Source: an uncultured Campylobacter sp.
GTDB lineage: Bacteria; Campylobacterota; Campylobacteria; Campylobacterales; Campylobacteraceae
Assembly (NCBI RefSeq): GCF_938039245.1
Contig: NZ_CALHVN010000056.1
Span: forward strand, 24,548-88,547
Length of the DNA stretch: 64,000 nucleotides
Direction: 5' to 3'
Shown here: positions 42,445-51,408 of the stretch, in pieces
Layout of the letters: the number at the start of each line of letters is the position of its first letter
How positions within the stretch are numbered: the stretch's first letter is position 1
The notes under the pieces: generated by a model
Told to the model about the DNA's origin: nothing
Database searches by the model: none
Seen by the model: only the letters and a program-made list of their open reading frames with translations
Position numbers and translations under genes: made by a program

Positions 42445-43422
42445 ATGCAACAAAATCTAAACGAAAAATACATTAAATTTTTGAGCGACGATGAGGAAAA
42501 GTCAAAAATCCTAGCAAGCGCGCTAAACGTCCCTCAAGCCGAATTTGGCACGGTTTGGAGCTGGTTTTTGCTGCTTTTACAAAGTCAAAGCAAGCTAGAT
42601 GTTTTTGGCGACGACGTCATCAATGATCTGGCCTCGCGGCTAGAAACTCTCGCCGCAAGCCTTAGCCAAAGCACGCAAAATTTCGTTTTAGCCAAGCTTA
42701 TTTACTACAACAACATTATTCAAAGCGGGTATTTGGATTCTGCGGTTTGCGGAATCATGAGTAAATTTTTATACGACGAGATAGAGCGGCGCATATCGGA
42801 AGCTAACTTTTGCCTTGCCGAATTTACGGCGCTTACGCGGTACTTAAAGCACAATTTTTATGTCTCTCCAAACGGCTATTTGCTGGAAAACGCCCTAAAA
42901 ATCGAAAAACAAAATAAAATTTTCGCGCGCGCGGACGGGGACGCAAAGCTAGAAATCATACAAAATTTGCTTTGCATCATCGACGACAAGGAGTTTCACC
43001 ACGATATAGCCGTATTTAAAAAGCTAGCCTGCGAGGTAAAAGACGGCGACGAAAGGGGTGTGCGGCTGTTTAAAAACTTTATCCCCAAAAATCGCCAAGG
43101 CTGCTATCTAGTCGTAAATAAAGTCCTAAACGCCGCGTGTTTTAAGGGTAAATTTGGCCTAAGCGTCAAGGCTCTAAAATGGCTAGATAGCGCGCGGGGC
43201 GCGGCTGCGCCAAGCGGCTGGCAAAATAAATTTAACGAGTTAAAAGGCGAGCTGGGCAAAGAGGCGTTGGCCGCGGTCGCAGCCGAGATTTTACGGCTGG
43301 AGTCGCTTACGTATCATGATTTTGCTATATCTAGCTGGAGTGACGACGTCGTGAAACGCTTCGTAAAATCTGCCGAGTGGATACTCCAAATCGCGGGCAA
43401 GCAGCAACTGCGCACTTTCTAA
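42445..43422 (+). CDS. Hypothetical protein, alpha-helical
   Basis: A 325-aa soluble protein with no signal peptide. Predicted almost entirely helical, with a HHDIAVFKKLACEVKDGDERGVRLFKNF segment in the middle and an ISSWSDDVVKRFVKSAEWILQIA end. A loose resemblance to the N-terminal part of DUF4132 proteins crossed my mind, but I cannot confirm it; if right, it is a truncated form. A good GAAGGAAAG ribosome site is present. Isolated between two long gene-free stretches. Confidence 0.7.
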   Translation: MQQNLNEKYIKFLSDDEEKSKILASALNVPQAEFGTVWSWFLLLLQSQSKLDVFGDDVINDLASRLETLAASLSQSTQNFVLAKLIYYNNIIQSGYLDSAVCGIMSKFLYDEIERRISEANFCLAEFTALTRYLKHNFYVSPNGYLLENALKIEKQNKIFARADGDAKLEIIQNLLCIIDDKEFHHDIAVFKKLACEVKDGDERGVRLFKNFIPKNRQGCYLVVNKVLNAACFKGKFGLSVKALKWLDSARGAAAPSGWQNKFNELKGELGKEALAAVAAEILRLESLTYHDFAISSWSDDVVKRFVKSAEWILQIAGKQQLRTF

Positions 43423-43900
43423 GCGCAGCCAAATTTAGGCGGTTTCGTTAAATTTAGCAGACGGCGGCACGCTGATTTATTTTAGCCCGTTTAGCCTTTA
43501 AACCAAGCTTACGTGAGAAAAGACTGCTAAATTTGCTTTTTGTAAATAGCACGTATTCTAAAATAATGCGCCCTAAAAATCAAATCAAAAAACGTAGACG
43601 GGGCAAGGAACGCTAACGGCGCCGCGACCAAAAATAGCGCAAAATTTAGCGACGAGGGCGAGCGATTTAGGCGCTAAAATATAAATTTACGAGCAAGATA
43701 CGGTTTGCTTTCGGATAAATTCGCATAATACCTCAAAGGCCTCATATAAAAGCGATTTTCTTACATTCTTGTTTTTTAAGTACCAAGCAGTCTAGCCAAG
43801 ATGCCTTTTGCGAGTTACCTCGGTTAGATTATGTTTGTTTCGCTATTATGGTTTAAAGCTTTACAGACTAGCGAAATTTGCGCCGCAGACTTTAAATGCG
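43423..43900. other. Intergenic region, nothing recognised
   Basis: About 480 bases between the orphan gene and the pcm terminator. AAATTT words occur; no gene, repeat or regulatory site is supported. Confidence 0.5.
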
Positions 43901-43922
43901 AAAAAGGCGTCAAATTTGACGC
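43901..43922 (-). terminator. Probable terminator of the nrdB-nitrilase-pcm operon
   Basis: The palindrome GCGTCAAATTTGACGC (43907-43922) gives a 5-bp GC stem around AAATTT. On the minus strand it is followed by CTTTTT (43906-43901). It begins 7 bases after the pcm stop. Confidence 0.6.
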
Positions 43923-43928
43923 TCCGCC

Positions 43929-44561
43929 CTACTCTATCCCGCCCAAAAGCGGCACGAAAAGGCACTCGTCAAGGGCTTTTTGCGTTATCTCGCCGCTAGA
44001 GTCTTTTGTAAATTTGACGATAAACTGCTTGCCGTTTTTTTCGATAGGAGCTACTAAAATGCCGCCGTTTTTTAGCTGGTTAAAAAGCGTCTGCGGCACA
44101 TGCTGCGCCGCTGCTGAAAGCAAAATGCGGTCGTATGGCGCGTAGCTTTTCCAGCCGACGTTTCCGTCGTCGAATCTCACGTGGACGTTGCGTATTTCAA
44201 GCGCTTCGAAGCGTTTTTTAGCCTCGGTTGCTAGCTTTTCGATACGCTCGACGCTAAAAACCCTGTGCGCCAAACGTGACAAAATCGCCGCCTGATAACC
44301 GCTGCCGCAGCCGATCTCTAGGGCGTTATCGATGCCTTCGGCCTCAAGCGCTAGCGTCATCTTAGCTACCGTTAGAGGTGAGCTGATCCATTGATTGCCG
44401 CCGATGGGCTGAGCGTCTAGGCTGTATGCGCGGTGCGCGACTGGAGCGAATATCTCGCGCGGAGTGTTGCAAAGAGCCTTATAAAGCGGGGGCGTCAGAA
44501 TGAGTATATCGCTAATCTCATCGGCCATAGCAACGCATTTTGATTTTTCAAGAGCGGTCAT
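43929..44561 (-). CDS. pcm: Protein-L-isoaspartate O-methyltransferase
   Basis: A 210-aa SAM-dependent enzyme that starts repair of isomerised aspartate and asparagine residues. Typical motifs are GGNQWISSPLTVAKM, then the SAM-binding ALEIGCGSGYQAAILSRL, and the post-motif VRFDDGNVGWKSYAPYDRILLSAAA. Length matches the family. The ATG overlaps the nitrilase stop by four bases, so the two are coupled. Confidence 0.93.
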   Translation of the reverse strand: MTALEKSKCVAMADEISDILILTPPLYKALCNTPREIFAPVAHRAYSLDAQPIGGNQWISSPLTVAKMTLALEAEGIDNALEIGCGSGYQAAILSRLAHRVFSVERIEKLATEAKKRFEALEIRNVHVRFDDGNVGWKSYAPYDRILLSAAAQHVPQTLFNQLKNGGILVAPIEKNGKQFIVKFTKDSSGEITQKALDECLFVPLLGGIE

Positions 44562-45328
44562 AAAAGCCCCAAATTTCGTTTGGTTTCAAGGATTAGGCTT
44601 GGGTCGAATTTAGCCTCTTTTGCAAATTCGCCGTTTGGCAAAAACACGCATGAAAACTCCAAATCAAGCGAGCTTGCGGCTACGACGTAGCAGCTATTAG
44701 CAAGCGCTAGAGCCTTGCAAAGAGTAAAATACGCATCATCGCGCGCCTTGCCCCACATCGCGGGCGCCAAAATGATATCGCAGCCCTTTAGCTGTGCCCA
44801 AAGCTTGGAAAATCTAAGCTCAAAGCAAATTAAAACGCCGATTTTTAGCCCTTTAAAATCAAACGGCTTTATCGTCCCGTCGTCTCCGGCGACAAAAATT
44901 TCATGCTCTAAATTTGGCTGAAAAAGCTTTGATTTATTTTGCGTATAAAAGACGTTTTGGCTGTTTAGCAGGATAAATTCGTTGTAAATTTCGTTTTTTT
45001 GCGTCTGCGTGATTGAAATTTGCGCGAGTCCTTTGGCGCGGTTTAGGCTCGTTAGATGCGTGAGTCCGAGGAATTTATCGGGACTTAGCGCTTCTTGGAT
45101 CGCTTCAAAAAGTATAGCATCAAAGCTGCCGATCGAGCCGCCGAGCATTGCTCGGTTCGCCCCGCTAAAAAATCCGTCGAAATCATATCCGCTAACGCAC
45201 AGCTCGCTAGCTAGGATGATCGAATTTTCGGGCGCGGCGGCGATTTTTTCGAGCAACTCGTCTTGACGCTGGGAGCAAGAGGGCGCCGTTAGGACGATGG
45301 GGTATAAATTCGGACTAAAAGTCGTCAA
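44558..45328 (-). CDS. Carbon-nitrogen hydrolase (nitrilase superfamily)
   Basis: A 256-aa member of the nitrilase fold that hydrolyses C-N bonds of amides. The catalytic triad is visible: Glu in ILASELCVSGYD, Lys in NKSKLFQPN and Cys in GVLICFELRF. MWGKARDDAYFTLCKALALANSCYVVAASSLD is the C-terminal conserved part. The substrate is unknown; NIT/omega-amidase-like repair enzymes are candidates. The start lies inside the last 14 bases of nrdB. Confidence 0.85.
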   Translation of the reverse strand: MTTFSPNLYPIVLTAPSCSQRQDELLEKIAAAPENSIILASELCVSGYDFDGFFSGANRAMLGGSIGSFDAILFEAIQEALSPDKFLGLTHLTSLNRAKGLAQISITQTQKNEIYNEFILLNSQNVFYTQNKSKLFQPNLEHEIFVAGDDGTIKPFDFKGLKIGVLICFELRFSKLWAQLKGCDIILAPAMWGKARDDAYFTLCKALALANSCYVVAASSLDLEFSCVFLPNGEFAKEAKFDPSLILETKRNLGLL

Positions 45329-46337
45329 AACTGATGCTTCCTTTGCTGTAGTTTGTTACCTTCGCCTCGAAAAAGTTACTCTTTTGGTCGTTAAATTTAG
45401 CAAAATCATCGACCCATTTTATCGGGTGAGCGACGTTGTAGCGGCGTTTTAGCCCGATGGCGACTAGGCGCTGATCGATGAGGTAGCGGATGTATTGCTC
45501 GATGATGTCGTCGGTAAAGCCCATGATCTGGTTTTGCGTGATGTATTTGCCCCATTTGATCTCAAGTTCGCCCGCGCGCTCGAACATGTCGTAAATTTTA
45601 GCTTCCGTCTCAGGCGTGAAAAGATCGGGACGCTCGGTGCGGACGCTGTTTATCATGTTTTGAAATAGCAGCAGATGCGTGATCTCGTCGCGCTGGATAA
45701 AGCGGATCATCTGCGCGCTGCCTAGCATCTTGCCCGCACGCGCCAGAGCATAAATCGCCGTAAAACCGCTGTAAAAATAAATACCCTCTAAAATTTGATT
45801 TGCTACCATCGCAAGAAGTAGCTTTTCGTCCGTTACTTCGCCCGCTAGCTCCTCGTAAACGCTTGATATGTAGTCGTTTTTCTCGCGCAAAACCTCGTCA
45901 TGCTTTTCCATCTCGTAGATCAGGTCGGTGTTGTCGCAGATGGCCTCGACCATGACGGCGTAGGACTTGGAGTGGTTGGCCTCCTCGTAGGCTTGGCGCG
46001 CTAGGCAGGCGTTGATCTCGGGCGCGGTGATGTACGGGTTGATGTTGTCGGCTAGGTTGTTGGTCTGGAAGCTATCCATCGAGATCAGCTGACTCCAGAC
46101 GAGGTCGTACATGCGCTTTTCGGCCTGAGTTAGGTTGTAGGCGTAGTCGCGTACGTCGTCGGTGGTATCGACCTCTTTTGGAAACCACGTGTTAGCCTCC
46201 ATCAGATCCCAGAGTTTGAGTGCCCATTGGTATTTGGCTTTGGTGAAATTTAAGATGCCGTGTGGATTGCCGTTAAATACGCGGCGATCGGTCAAATTTT
46301 CGTTGGAGCTTGGGTTGTAGATGCGTTTTCGGTTCAT
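45315..46337 (-). CDS. nrdB: Ribonucleotide reductase class I, small subunit
   Basis: A 340-aa beta subunit providing the tyrosyl radical for making deoxyribonucleotides in air. The diiron ligands map at D88, E119, H122, E184, E218 and H221, with the radical Tyr126 in NHSKSYAVMVE, all spaced as in E. coli NrdB. The large subunit gene is not in this window. The C-terminus SFDDF should bind NrdA. Convergent overlap of functions is not seen: next genes are a nitrilase and pcm on the same strand. Confidence 0.95.
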   Translation of the reverse strand: MNRKRIYNPSSNENLTDRRVFNGNPHGILNFTKAKYQWALKLWDLMEANTWFPKEVDTTDDVRDYAYNLTQAEKRMYDLVWSQLISMDSFQTNNLADNINPYITAPEINACLARQAYEEANHSKSYAVMVEAICDNTDLIYEMEKHDEVLREKNDYISSVYEELAGEVTDEKLLLAMVANQILEGIYFYSGFTAIYALARAGKMLGSAQMIRFIQRDEITHLLLFQNMINSVRTERPDLFTPETEAKIYDMFERAGELEIKWGKYITQNQIMGFTDDIIEQYIRYLIDQRLVAIGLKRRYNVAHPIKWVDDFAKFNDQKSNFFEAKVTNYSKGSISFDDF

Positions 46338-46645
46338 GATTTTTTTCTTTATTGATAAATTTTTGGGGCTGATTTTAGCTAAAAATTTATTTAGATATCT
46401 TGAAACAAGCCATTAAATTTAAGTTTATTTAAATTTAATGGCTTTTAAATTTAACCCTCAAATTTGTAGCCATAGCGATAGAATCACGCACGCACACGGA
46501 GCTAAAATAGGCTAAATTCGAGCTTCATAAAGATGCTTTGCAGGTTTGTGAAATTTAACGGCATCAAATTTACCGATTAAATTTTGTACTAAGCTCATAG
46601 TATTTAGCATAGCACGGTGCCGTTTTGCTTTTCGCGCCGCTAAAT
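46338..46645. other. Intergenic region upstream of nrdB
   Basis: About 300 bases with many AAATTT words. The only structured feature is the 16-bp inverted repeat at 46407-46444; the nrdB promoter itself is not clear. Confidence 0.5.
46407..46444. terminator. 16-bp perfect inverted repeat, possible two-way terminator
   Basis: AAGCCATTAAATTTAA (46407-46422) and its exact complement (46429-46444) are separated by 6 bases. On the plus strand TTTT overlaps its end. It lies 200 bases past the end of the upstream minus-strand gene and 70 bases before nrdB, so it may also be a regulatory site for nrdB. Confidence 0.5.
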
Positions 46646-47056
46646 TTAGCCTTTGGTTTGTATCGCTACAACGCCGCAACGATATAGTCCCGCCTGCGCC
46701 GTGAGCTTAAAAAAACCGTATTTCGAAACTTGTAAAAGCTTGTCGTAAACCTGCGTAGCTTTGCCGAAATCACCGTTTTTCTCAAACTCGTAGGCCTTAT
46801 TTAGTATTGCGTTTAGCTCCTCATATCGCCTTTCATCCTCTTCATTTTCTCTTTTAAAATCACGCTTTACCTGCGGCATACTTTCATAAAATATCTCTCT
46901 AGCTTTCCAAATTTCCAGTATCGCAGAGGCAATTTTCGCGACGATAGCTTTACTATCCTTTACCTCACTTTTTAGCTCTTGCACTTCTGCGACCGCACTT
47001 TGTAGTCGCTCCAAACTCTCGCCTATGCATAGATCGAAATGTTCTAACGATGCCAT
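46646..47056 (-). CDS. Hypothetical protein, coiled coil and TPR-like
   Basis: A 136-aa soluble protein. Residues about 10-75 form a likely coiled coil (LERLQSAVAEVQELKSEVKD...). Then AYEFEKNGDFGKATQVYDKLLQVS...KLTAQAGLYRCG resembles one tetratricopeptide repeat. No known family. It begins 16 bases after the next upstream gene and may share its transcript. Confidence 0.65.
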   Translation of the reverse strand: MASLEHFDLCIGESLERLQSAVAEVQELKSEVKDSKAIVAKIASAILEIWKAREIFYESMPQVKRDFKRENEEDERRYEELNAILNKAYEFEKNGDFGKATQVYDKLLQVSKYGFFKLTAQAGLYRCGVVAIQTKG

Positions 47057-47072
47057 AAATAAAATCCTACCA

Positions 47073-47294
47073 TTACCAAATTACTCCATATTCCAGATGG
47101 CATGTTCGCATACAATTAAAGAAAGGAAAGCCCTGATTAAACGGATCGTTACCGAGAAACCTCATGCATCTACTCATGCATCTCTCATATATAATCTTTT
47201 CATCATCTTTAGATGATGTAGTTTTGGTATCCTCAGTCAATCCCGTAGTTATAACAAAAAATAAAAACATAAGTGCATATGTACTTTTCTTCAT
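47073..47294 (-). CDS. Small exported protein with twin CX3C motif
   Basis: A 73-aa protein with a signal peptide (MKKSTYALMFLFFVITTGLT). The mature part has CMSRC (C39, C43) and CMRTC (C61, C65), two CX3C motifs 17 residues apart, which would form two disulfides in a helical hairpin. This arrangement is familiar from mitochondrial Tim and Cox assembly proteins, but similarity may be convergent. Ribosome site AAGGATATAAT is good. Likely periplasmic; function unknown. Confidence 0.7.
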   Translation of the reverse strand: MKKSTYALMFLFFVITTGLTEDTKTTSSKDDEKIIYERCMSRCMRFLGNDPFNQGFPFFNCMRTCHLEYGVIW

Positions 47295-47463
47295 AATTAT
47301 ATCCTTAATAAATAATCAGTATCGTTACTGTATTATAATGTTACTTAAGATACGCTTAAGCCATAATCTATAATTTGTACCGTAGTTTAAAAAATAGATA
47401 ACTAGGATGTTGGCTTTAAGAAACAAATAGTTCGCATATGAGTATAGCAAAATTTAACCCTGT

Positions 47464-49095
47464 TTAGCGCTTTAGTTCGATTGCGCGCTGGAGCATTTCG
47501 TTGCTGGTCGTGATGCTCTTAGCGTTAGCGTCATAAGCCTTTTGCGTGACGATGACCTCCGTTAGCGCCTGGGCTAGATCGACGTTTGACTGCTCTAGCG
47601 TGCTACTAGCCAGTTTGGCGCCGTAGATACTTTTGCCGCCCGCGTCTTTGTAGAAAAAGGCAGCGCCGGAATTCGCGCTTTGCGAATAGATATTGTCGCC
47701 CATTTTTGCAAGGCCTTGCTCGTTTTGGAAGTGGTAGAGCGCGACTTTGCCGACGGAGCGAACCTCTCCGTTAGTAAATTTAGCCAGGATGTTTCCCGAG
47801 TCGTTGGTGTAATAATCTTTTAAAATTCCTTCACGCACGCCGTCTTGAGCGATCGTGATACTTTTTGCTTGCGACGTACTGGTAATGCCCGAGTAAATTT
47901 GACCCGCGGCCGCAGGAGTGCCGAAGTCTAGCTCGACTTGCGAGCCGTTATTATCTAAAGCACCCAAAGTAGAGCTAACAAGCCTACCTTCGTGGTCGAA
48001 ATTTAACTCTCCGTTAGCGTTTGAGATCGTTGCGCCGCTCGCGTCTTTTACGGTTGCCGCCGCTTCCCAAACCGTACCGTTAGCGCCCTGGGGGACGCGT
48101 TTTGTTAGCGTTAGCTCTAGAGTATTTTTCGTACCGTCCGCATTTAAAAGCTCGGTCACGAATTTTTCCCGATTTGCCGCTTCTTTGGTCGTATTTATCT
48201 TAGCGGTCAAATTCGGCGCCGTCGTTAGATCAAAATCCCTCTCAAAACTCCTGCTTATGCTCCAGTTGCCGTTTTCATCGATCGGAGCGCTAAATTCAGC
48301 CGTTTTGCCGTTTGCGTCGGTTGCCGTTACTGTAACCATATCGCCTTTTCTAGGGCGAGTTATCGCAGCGCCAGGTGTAACTCGTCCGCGTAAATTTATA
48401 GTTCTAGAAACATTATCTATGTTGCTCGTATAGGTTGCGGCATCTACTGGCAAAGTAGCGGGCTCGGTTTTAAAAGACGAGTCGAGATTGCCCTTAAAAG
48501 TCACCTTTGACGTCGGTTTAGTCGGCAGATACAAAAACTCTGGCAAGCGAATCTTGCCCTGAGAGCCGATGTCGCCGACGTCAAGGTCGGTCGTATCCGC
48601 GCCTAGCGTATAGGCCTGCGTGACGGCGGCTCGTCCGTTTACTCTACCGAAAGCCTCTATCGCGCCCTGACTAGGAGTGACCTGCGTTAGCGTATTTTGC
48701 GTACCTAGGACGTAGTTCCCTTGATTTGTTACGAGATATCTTTCTTTATCGACGCCAAAGCTACCGGCGCGCGTATAGTAGGTGCCCGAGCCGTTCGTTA
48801 CGCCAAAAAACCCCTTGCCTCCGATCGCCATATCTAGGACGTTGTCGGTTTTCATAAACGGGCCTTGCTTGTAAAAGCTAAGCGCCGTCGTCATGCCAGT
48901 AGCGCCGAGGCCAATTTGGTCTTGGGTCGGGTTGTTGCCCGCAGCAAAGGAGGTTTGGTAAAAAATACTCTTAAATTCAGGTATCGAAGCGGTAAAGCCG
49001 ACGTTATTTATGTTGGCGATATTGTTCGCCCACACGTCCATACTAAACCCCTGGGTTCTGACGCCGCTAACGCCGTTATACAGGCTTCTTACCAT
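47464..49095 (-). CDS. flgE: Flagellar hook protein
   Basis: A 543-aa hook subunit. The N-terminal coiled part MVRSLYNGVSGVRTQGFSMDVWANNIANINNVGFT is the rod/hook signature, then the FlgE D1 domain (LDMAIGGKGFFGV). Residues about 200-400 form the variable outer domains. The C-terminal LEQSNVDLAQALTEVIVTQKAYDANAKSITTSNEMLQRAIELKR pairs with the N-terminus. It starts four bases after flgD, last gene of the fliK-flgD-flgE group as in C. jejuni. Confidence 0.92.
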   Translation of the reverse strand: MVRSLYNGVSGVRTQGFSMDVWANNIANINNVGFTASIPEFKSIFYQTSFAAGNNPTQDQIGLGATGMTTALSFYKQGPFMKTDNVLDMAIGGKGFFGVTNGSGTYYTRAGSFGVDKERYLVTNQGNYVLGTQNTLTQVTPSQGAIEAFGRVNGRAAVTQAYTLGADTTDLDVGDIGSQGKIRLPEFLYLPTKPTSKVTFKGNLDSSFKTEPATLPVDAATYTSNIDNVSRTINLRGRVTPGAAITRPRKGDMVTVTATDANGKTAEFSAPIDENGNWSISRSFERDFDLTTAPNLTAKINTTKEAANREKFVTELLNADGTKNTLELTLTKRVPQGANGTVWEAAATVKDASGATISNANGELNFDHEGRLVSSTLGALDNNGSQVELDFGTPAAAGQIYSGITSTSQAKSITIAQDGVREGILKDYYTNDSGNILAKFTNGEVRSVGKVALYHFQNEQGLAKMGDNIYSQSANSGAAFFYKDAGGKSIYGAKLASSTLEQSNVDLAQALTEVIVTQKAYDANAKSITTSNEMLQRAIELKR

Positions 49096-49099
49096 CGTC

Positions 49100-49804
49100 C
49101 TATCCTTTTTTCGGCTCGGTAAATTCTTTTACTTTGTCGATGCTGACGTATTGCCCGCCGACCTTTACCTGCGCGATACCGTCGATAAATTTGACGCCCT
49201 CTACGAGATAGTTGCCTACGCCGCCGTTTTTGACGTTGCTCGCTGCATCGGTGTAGCTGATCTCGACTGTGTATGAGCCGGCTCTAGCATCGTTGCCCGC
49301 GCTATCCTTGCCGTCCCACTCGAAGGTATTGGCTCCGGCGCTAGCTTGGCCGAATTCTAGCTTTCTTACGAGTTTGCCGGTGCCGTCTTTGATATTTATC
49401 GTACCGCCTTTTGCCGCGCTTTCTAAAAATCCCGCAAATTTGACGCCCGAGCCTTCTTCTTTTACAACGCCGCTGTCGCCGATTTTAGCCATCTTGCCTA
49501 GCACTCCGACGGCGTACATATTGGTGCTATTTTTTAGCTGATCGGCTAGCTTTTGCATCATTTTGTTCGTATTTTCTTGCATTTCAAGCGAAGCTAGCTG
49601 GCTGGTTTGAGTTAGCATTTTCTCCGTATCCATCGGACTTGTCGGGTCTTGATACTGAAGCTCGGTTAAAAGAAGTTTCATAAAAGCGTCCTTATCTAGC
49701 TGGGCGTTTGGGTTGGTGCCTGCGGCCTTTTGTAGGGCGTCCGCCGATTTTTTAGCAGCTTGGTTGTTTACCGTGAAGTTATTGGTTTCTAGTCCGTTTG
49801 CCAT
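49100..49804 (-). CDS. flgD: Flagellar hook capping protein
   Basis: A 234-aa scaffolding protein that caps the growing hook and is then removed. LDKDAFMKLLLTELQYQDPTSPMDTEKMLTQTSQLASLEMQENTNKMMQ is the FlgD N-terminal motif. The C-terminal half has the FLG-ligand-like beta domain with GTGKLVRKLEFGQASAGANTFEWDGKDSAGN. It lies between fliK and flgE. Confidence 0.94.
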   Translation of the reverse strand: MANGLETNNFTVNNQAAKKSADALQKAAGTNPNAQLDKDAFMKLLLTELQYQDPTSPMDTEKMLTQTSQLASLEMQENTNKMMQKLADQLKNSTNMYAVGVLGKMAKIGDSGVVKEEGSGVKFAGFLESAAKGGTINIKDGTGKLVRKLEFGQASAGANTFEWDGKDSAGNDARAGSYTVEISYTDAASNVKNGGVGNYLVEGVKFIDGIAQVKVGGQYVSIDKVKEFTEPKKG

Positions 49805-49851
49805 CTTTTATCCTTTAAATTTTTATATCTCAAGCAAATTTGATTCCAAAT

Positions 49852-51300
49852 TTATACGTATCGCGGAACGACGAGCTCTAAACGAGGTGCTGCCGCTTCG
49901 ACTTGCTCTGTGCCGCCAGCATTAAATTTAGAGCCTTTGTAGTTCTTTTGCCCTTGCTCTTTTTTTTGCTGATTTTGATCGCTAAAGTTCATCTCAAGCT
50001 CGGTAAAACCCATATTTACGAGGCTATTTTTAAACTCGGCCTGATTTTGTAAAAATAGGTTCATCGTCTGCGTGTTGGAGCTAAAATTTATGTGCAGATT
50101 GTTGCCGCGATTTACCATCGTGATCTCGACTTCGCCCAAATTTAGCGGATTTAGCGTGATGTTAAAGCGCATGAAAGGCGATTTGTAGGCCGCGACCTGC
50201 TCTTTTAAATTTGAGCTAAAGTTATCAAACGTCTCGCGCACGGCTTGGAAATTTCTAGTTTGCGCTTTGGCGTTTGAGATTACGTCTTTTACCATAGCGT
50301 TTAGTTCGTTATTTTCGCCGTTATCGCTTTGGGTCTCGGTTAAAATTTGCTCCTCAGCGTTTTCGCGCTCCGGAAATAGCAAATTTTGCAAATTTATCTT
50401 TTTAGAGTCTTGACCGAGCCCCGATTTTTCGCTTTTTGCGGCGGACAAATTTAGCTCGCTTTCGGCTTTGAGGTTTGGCTTTTCTTCTTTTAAATTCGCC
50501 TCTTTCTCGTCCTCGTTTTTTACCGCTTCTTTTATGATTTTGGAGTTTTGAGCCAAATTTTGGGCATCTTGCGCTTTTGCATTGGCGTCTTTTGGCTGGG
50601 TCTTTTTTTGCTCTTCTTGCACGGCGGCTAGTAGCTTATTTAGCGTATCTTTTGGCTCCGGCTCGTTTGCGTTTATCGTCTCTTCGACCTTGTTTTTTAG
50701 CTCGCTAAATGCAAAATTTTTCTTAGGCGCCACCGGTTCAAAGAAATCTTTTTTCGCCAAACTTGGAAATTTCTCGCCCAGCTCGTCGGCCTGCTCTTGC
50801 GTCACTTCGATATTTTCTAGGCCTAAATTTAGCTTATTTGCGATCTCTATTAGCTCGTTTAGATTTTTGGCTCCCCTTAGCTCGTTTAGCGTCGTTTCGC
50901 TTGAGAGCGCTTTGGCTAAGCGGTTTTCAAAATTTGGAAATTTGCTGATTTTCTCGCCGCCGCTAAGCATCTCCAAAATTTGCAAAAGCTGCATAAAAGT
51001 CGCATTTTCAAACAAATTTTCCGCCGCTTCCTCGCCTAAAATTTCTTTTACGTCCGTGCTTTGGATGGGCGCTTTGATTTGCTGATTTTGAGCCGTTTGA
51101 GCGGATAAATTTACGGCTTTTGCCATCTCTTTTAGATCTTTTTCGCTTAAATTTTCACCCTTTTTAGCGGCCGCGTCTAGCACCATAGAGAGAAATGCAC
51201 CGTCTTCTTTACCGCCTTTTTGCGAGCTTTTGCTCTGCTTTTTCACGCCGCCTTTGATGCTCGCGTCAAAGGACAAAATATCGTTTTGAGTAGTCTGCAT
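49852..51300 (-). CDS. fliK: Flagellar hook-length control protein
   Basis: A 482-aa molecular ruler and export switch. The N-terminal 350 residues are low-complexity, charged and rich in Lys, Glu and Asn, as expected for the secreted ruler part. The C-terminal domain (about 365-455) has PFMRFNITLNPLNLGEVEITMVNRGNNLHINFSSNT, the flg_hook region that contacts FlhB. First gene of the group, starting 34 bases after the sigma54 site. Confidence 0.85.
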   Translation of the reverse strand: MQTTQNDILSFDASIKGGVKKQSKSSQKGGKEDGAFLSMVLDAAAKKGENLSEKDLKEMAKAVNLSAQTAQNQQIKAPIQSTDVKEILGEEAAENLFENATFMQLLQILEMLSGGEKISKFPNFENRLAKALSSETTLNELRGAKNLNELIEIANKLNLGLENIEVTQEQADELGEKFPSLAKKDFFEPVAPKKNFAFSELKNKVEETINANEPEPKDTLNKLLAAVQEEQKKTQPKDANAKAQDAQNLAQNSKIIKEAVKNEDEKEANLKEEKPNLKAESELNLSAAKSEKSGLGQDSKKINLQNLLFPERENAEEQILTETQSDNGENNELNAMVKDVISNAKAQTRNFQAVRETFDNFSSNLKEQVAAYKSPFMRFNITLNPLNLGEVEITMVNRGNNLHINFSSNTQTMNLFLQNQAEFKNSLVNMGFTELEMNFSDQNQQKKEQGQKNYKGSKFNAGGTEQVEAAAPRLELVVPRYV

Positions 51301-51333
51301 AAAAACCCTTTAAATTTAACTTTCAAAGGGTAT

Positions 51334-51347
51334 GCAAAAATCGTTCC
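51334..51347 (-). promoter_or_regulatory. Sigma54 promoter of fliK-flgD-flgE
   Basis: Minus strand reads TAGGAACGATTTTTGCATA: GG (51346-51347), ten bases, GC (51334-51335), within a good match to TGGCACG-N4-TTGC. Hook genes in Campylobacter depend on RpoN, which fits. Confidence 0.75.
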
Positions 51348-51361
51348 TAATCGTTTCGTAG

Positions 51362-51389
51362 AAAAACTCGCCTCGTTTGAGGCGAGTTT
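51362..51389 (-). terminator. Intrinsic terminator after the TonB receptor
   Basis: An 11-bp perfect stem AAACTCGCCTC / GAGGCGAGTTT around a 4-base loop, followed on the minus strand by TT. It lies 20 bases past the receptor stop and upstream of the sigma54 site, insulating the two operons. Confidence 0.85.
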
Positions 51390-51408
51390 GGGAGATTAAA
51401 ATCGGAGA

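Noticed and set aside
50582..51085. 167-codon frame on the plus strand
   Set aside because: It lies fully inside fliK on the opposite strand; serine/phenylalanine-rich reading typical of a mirror frame.
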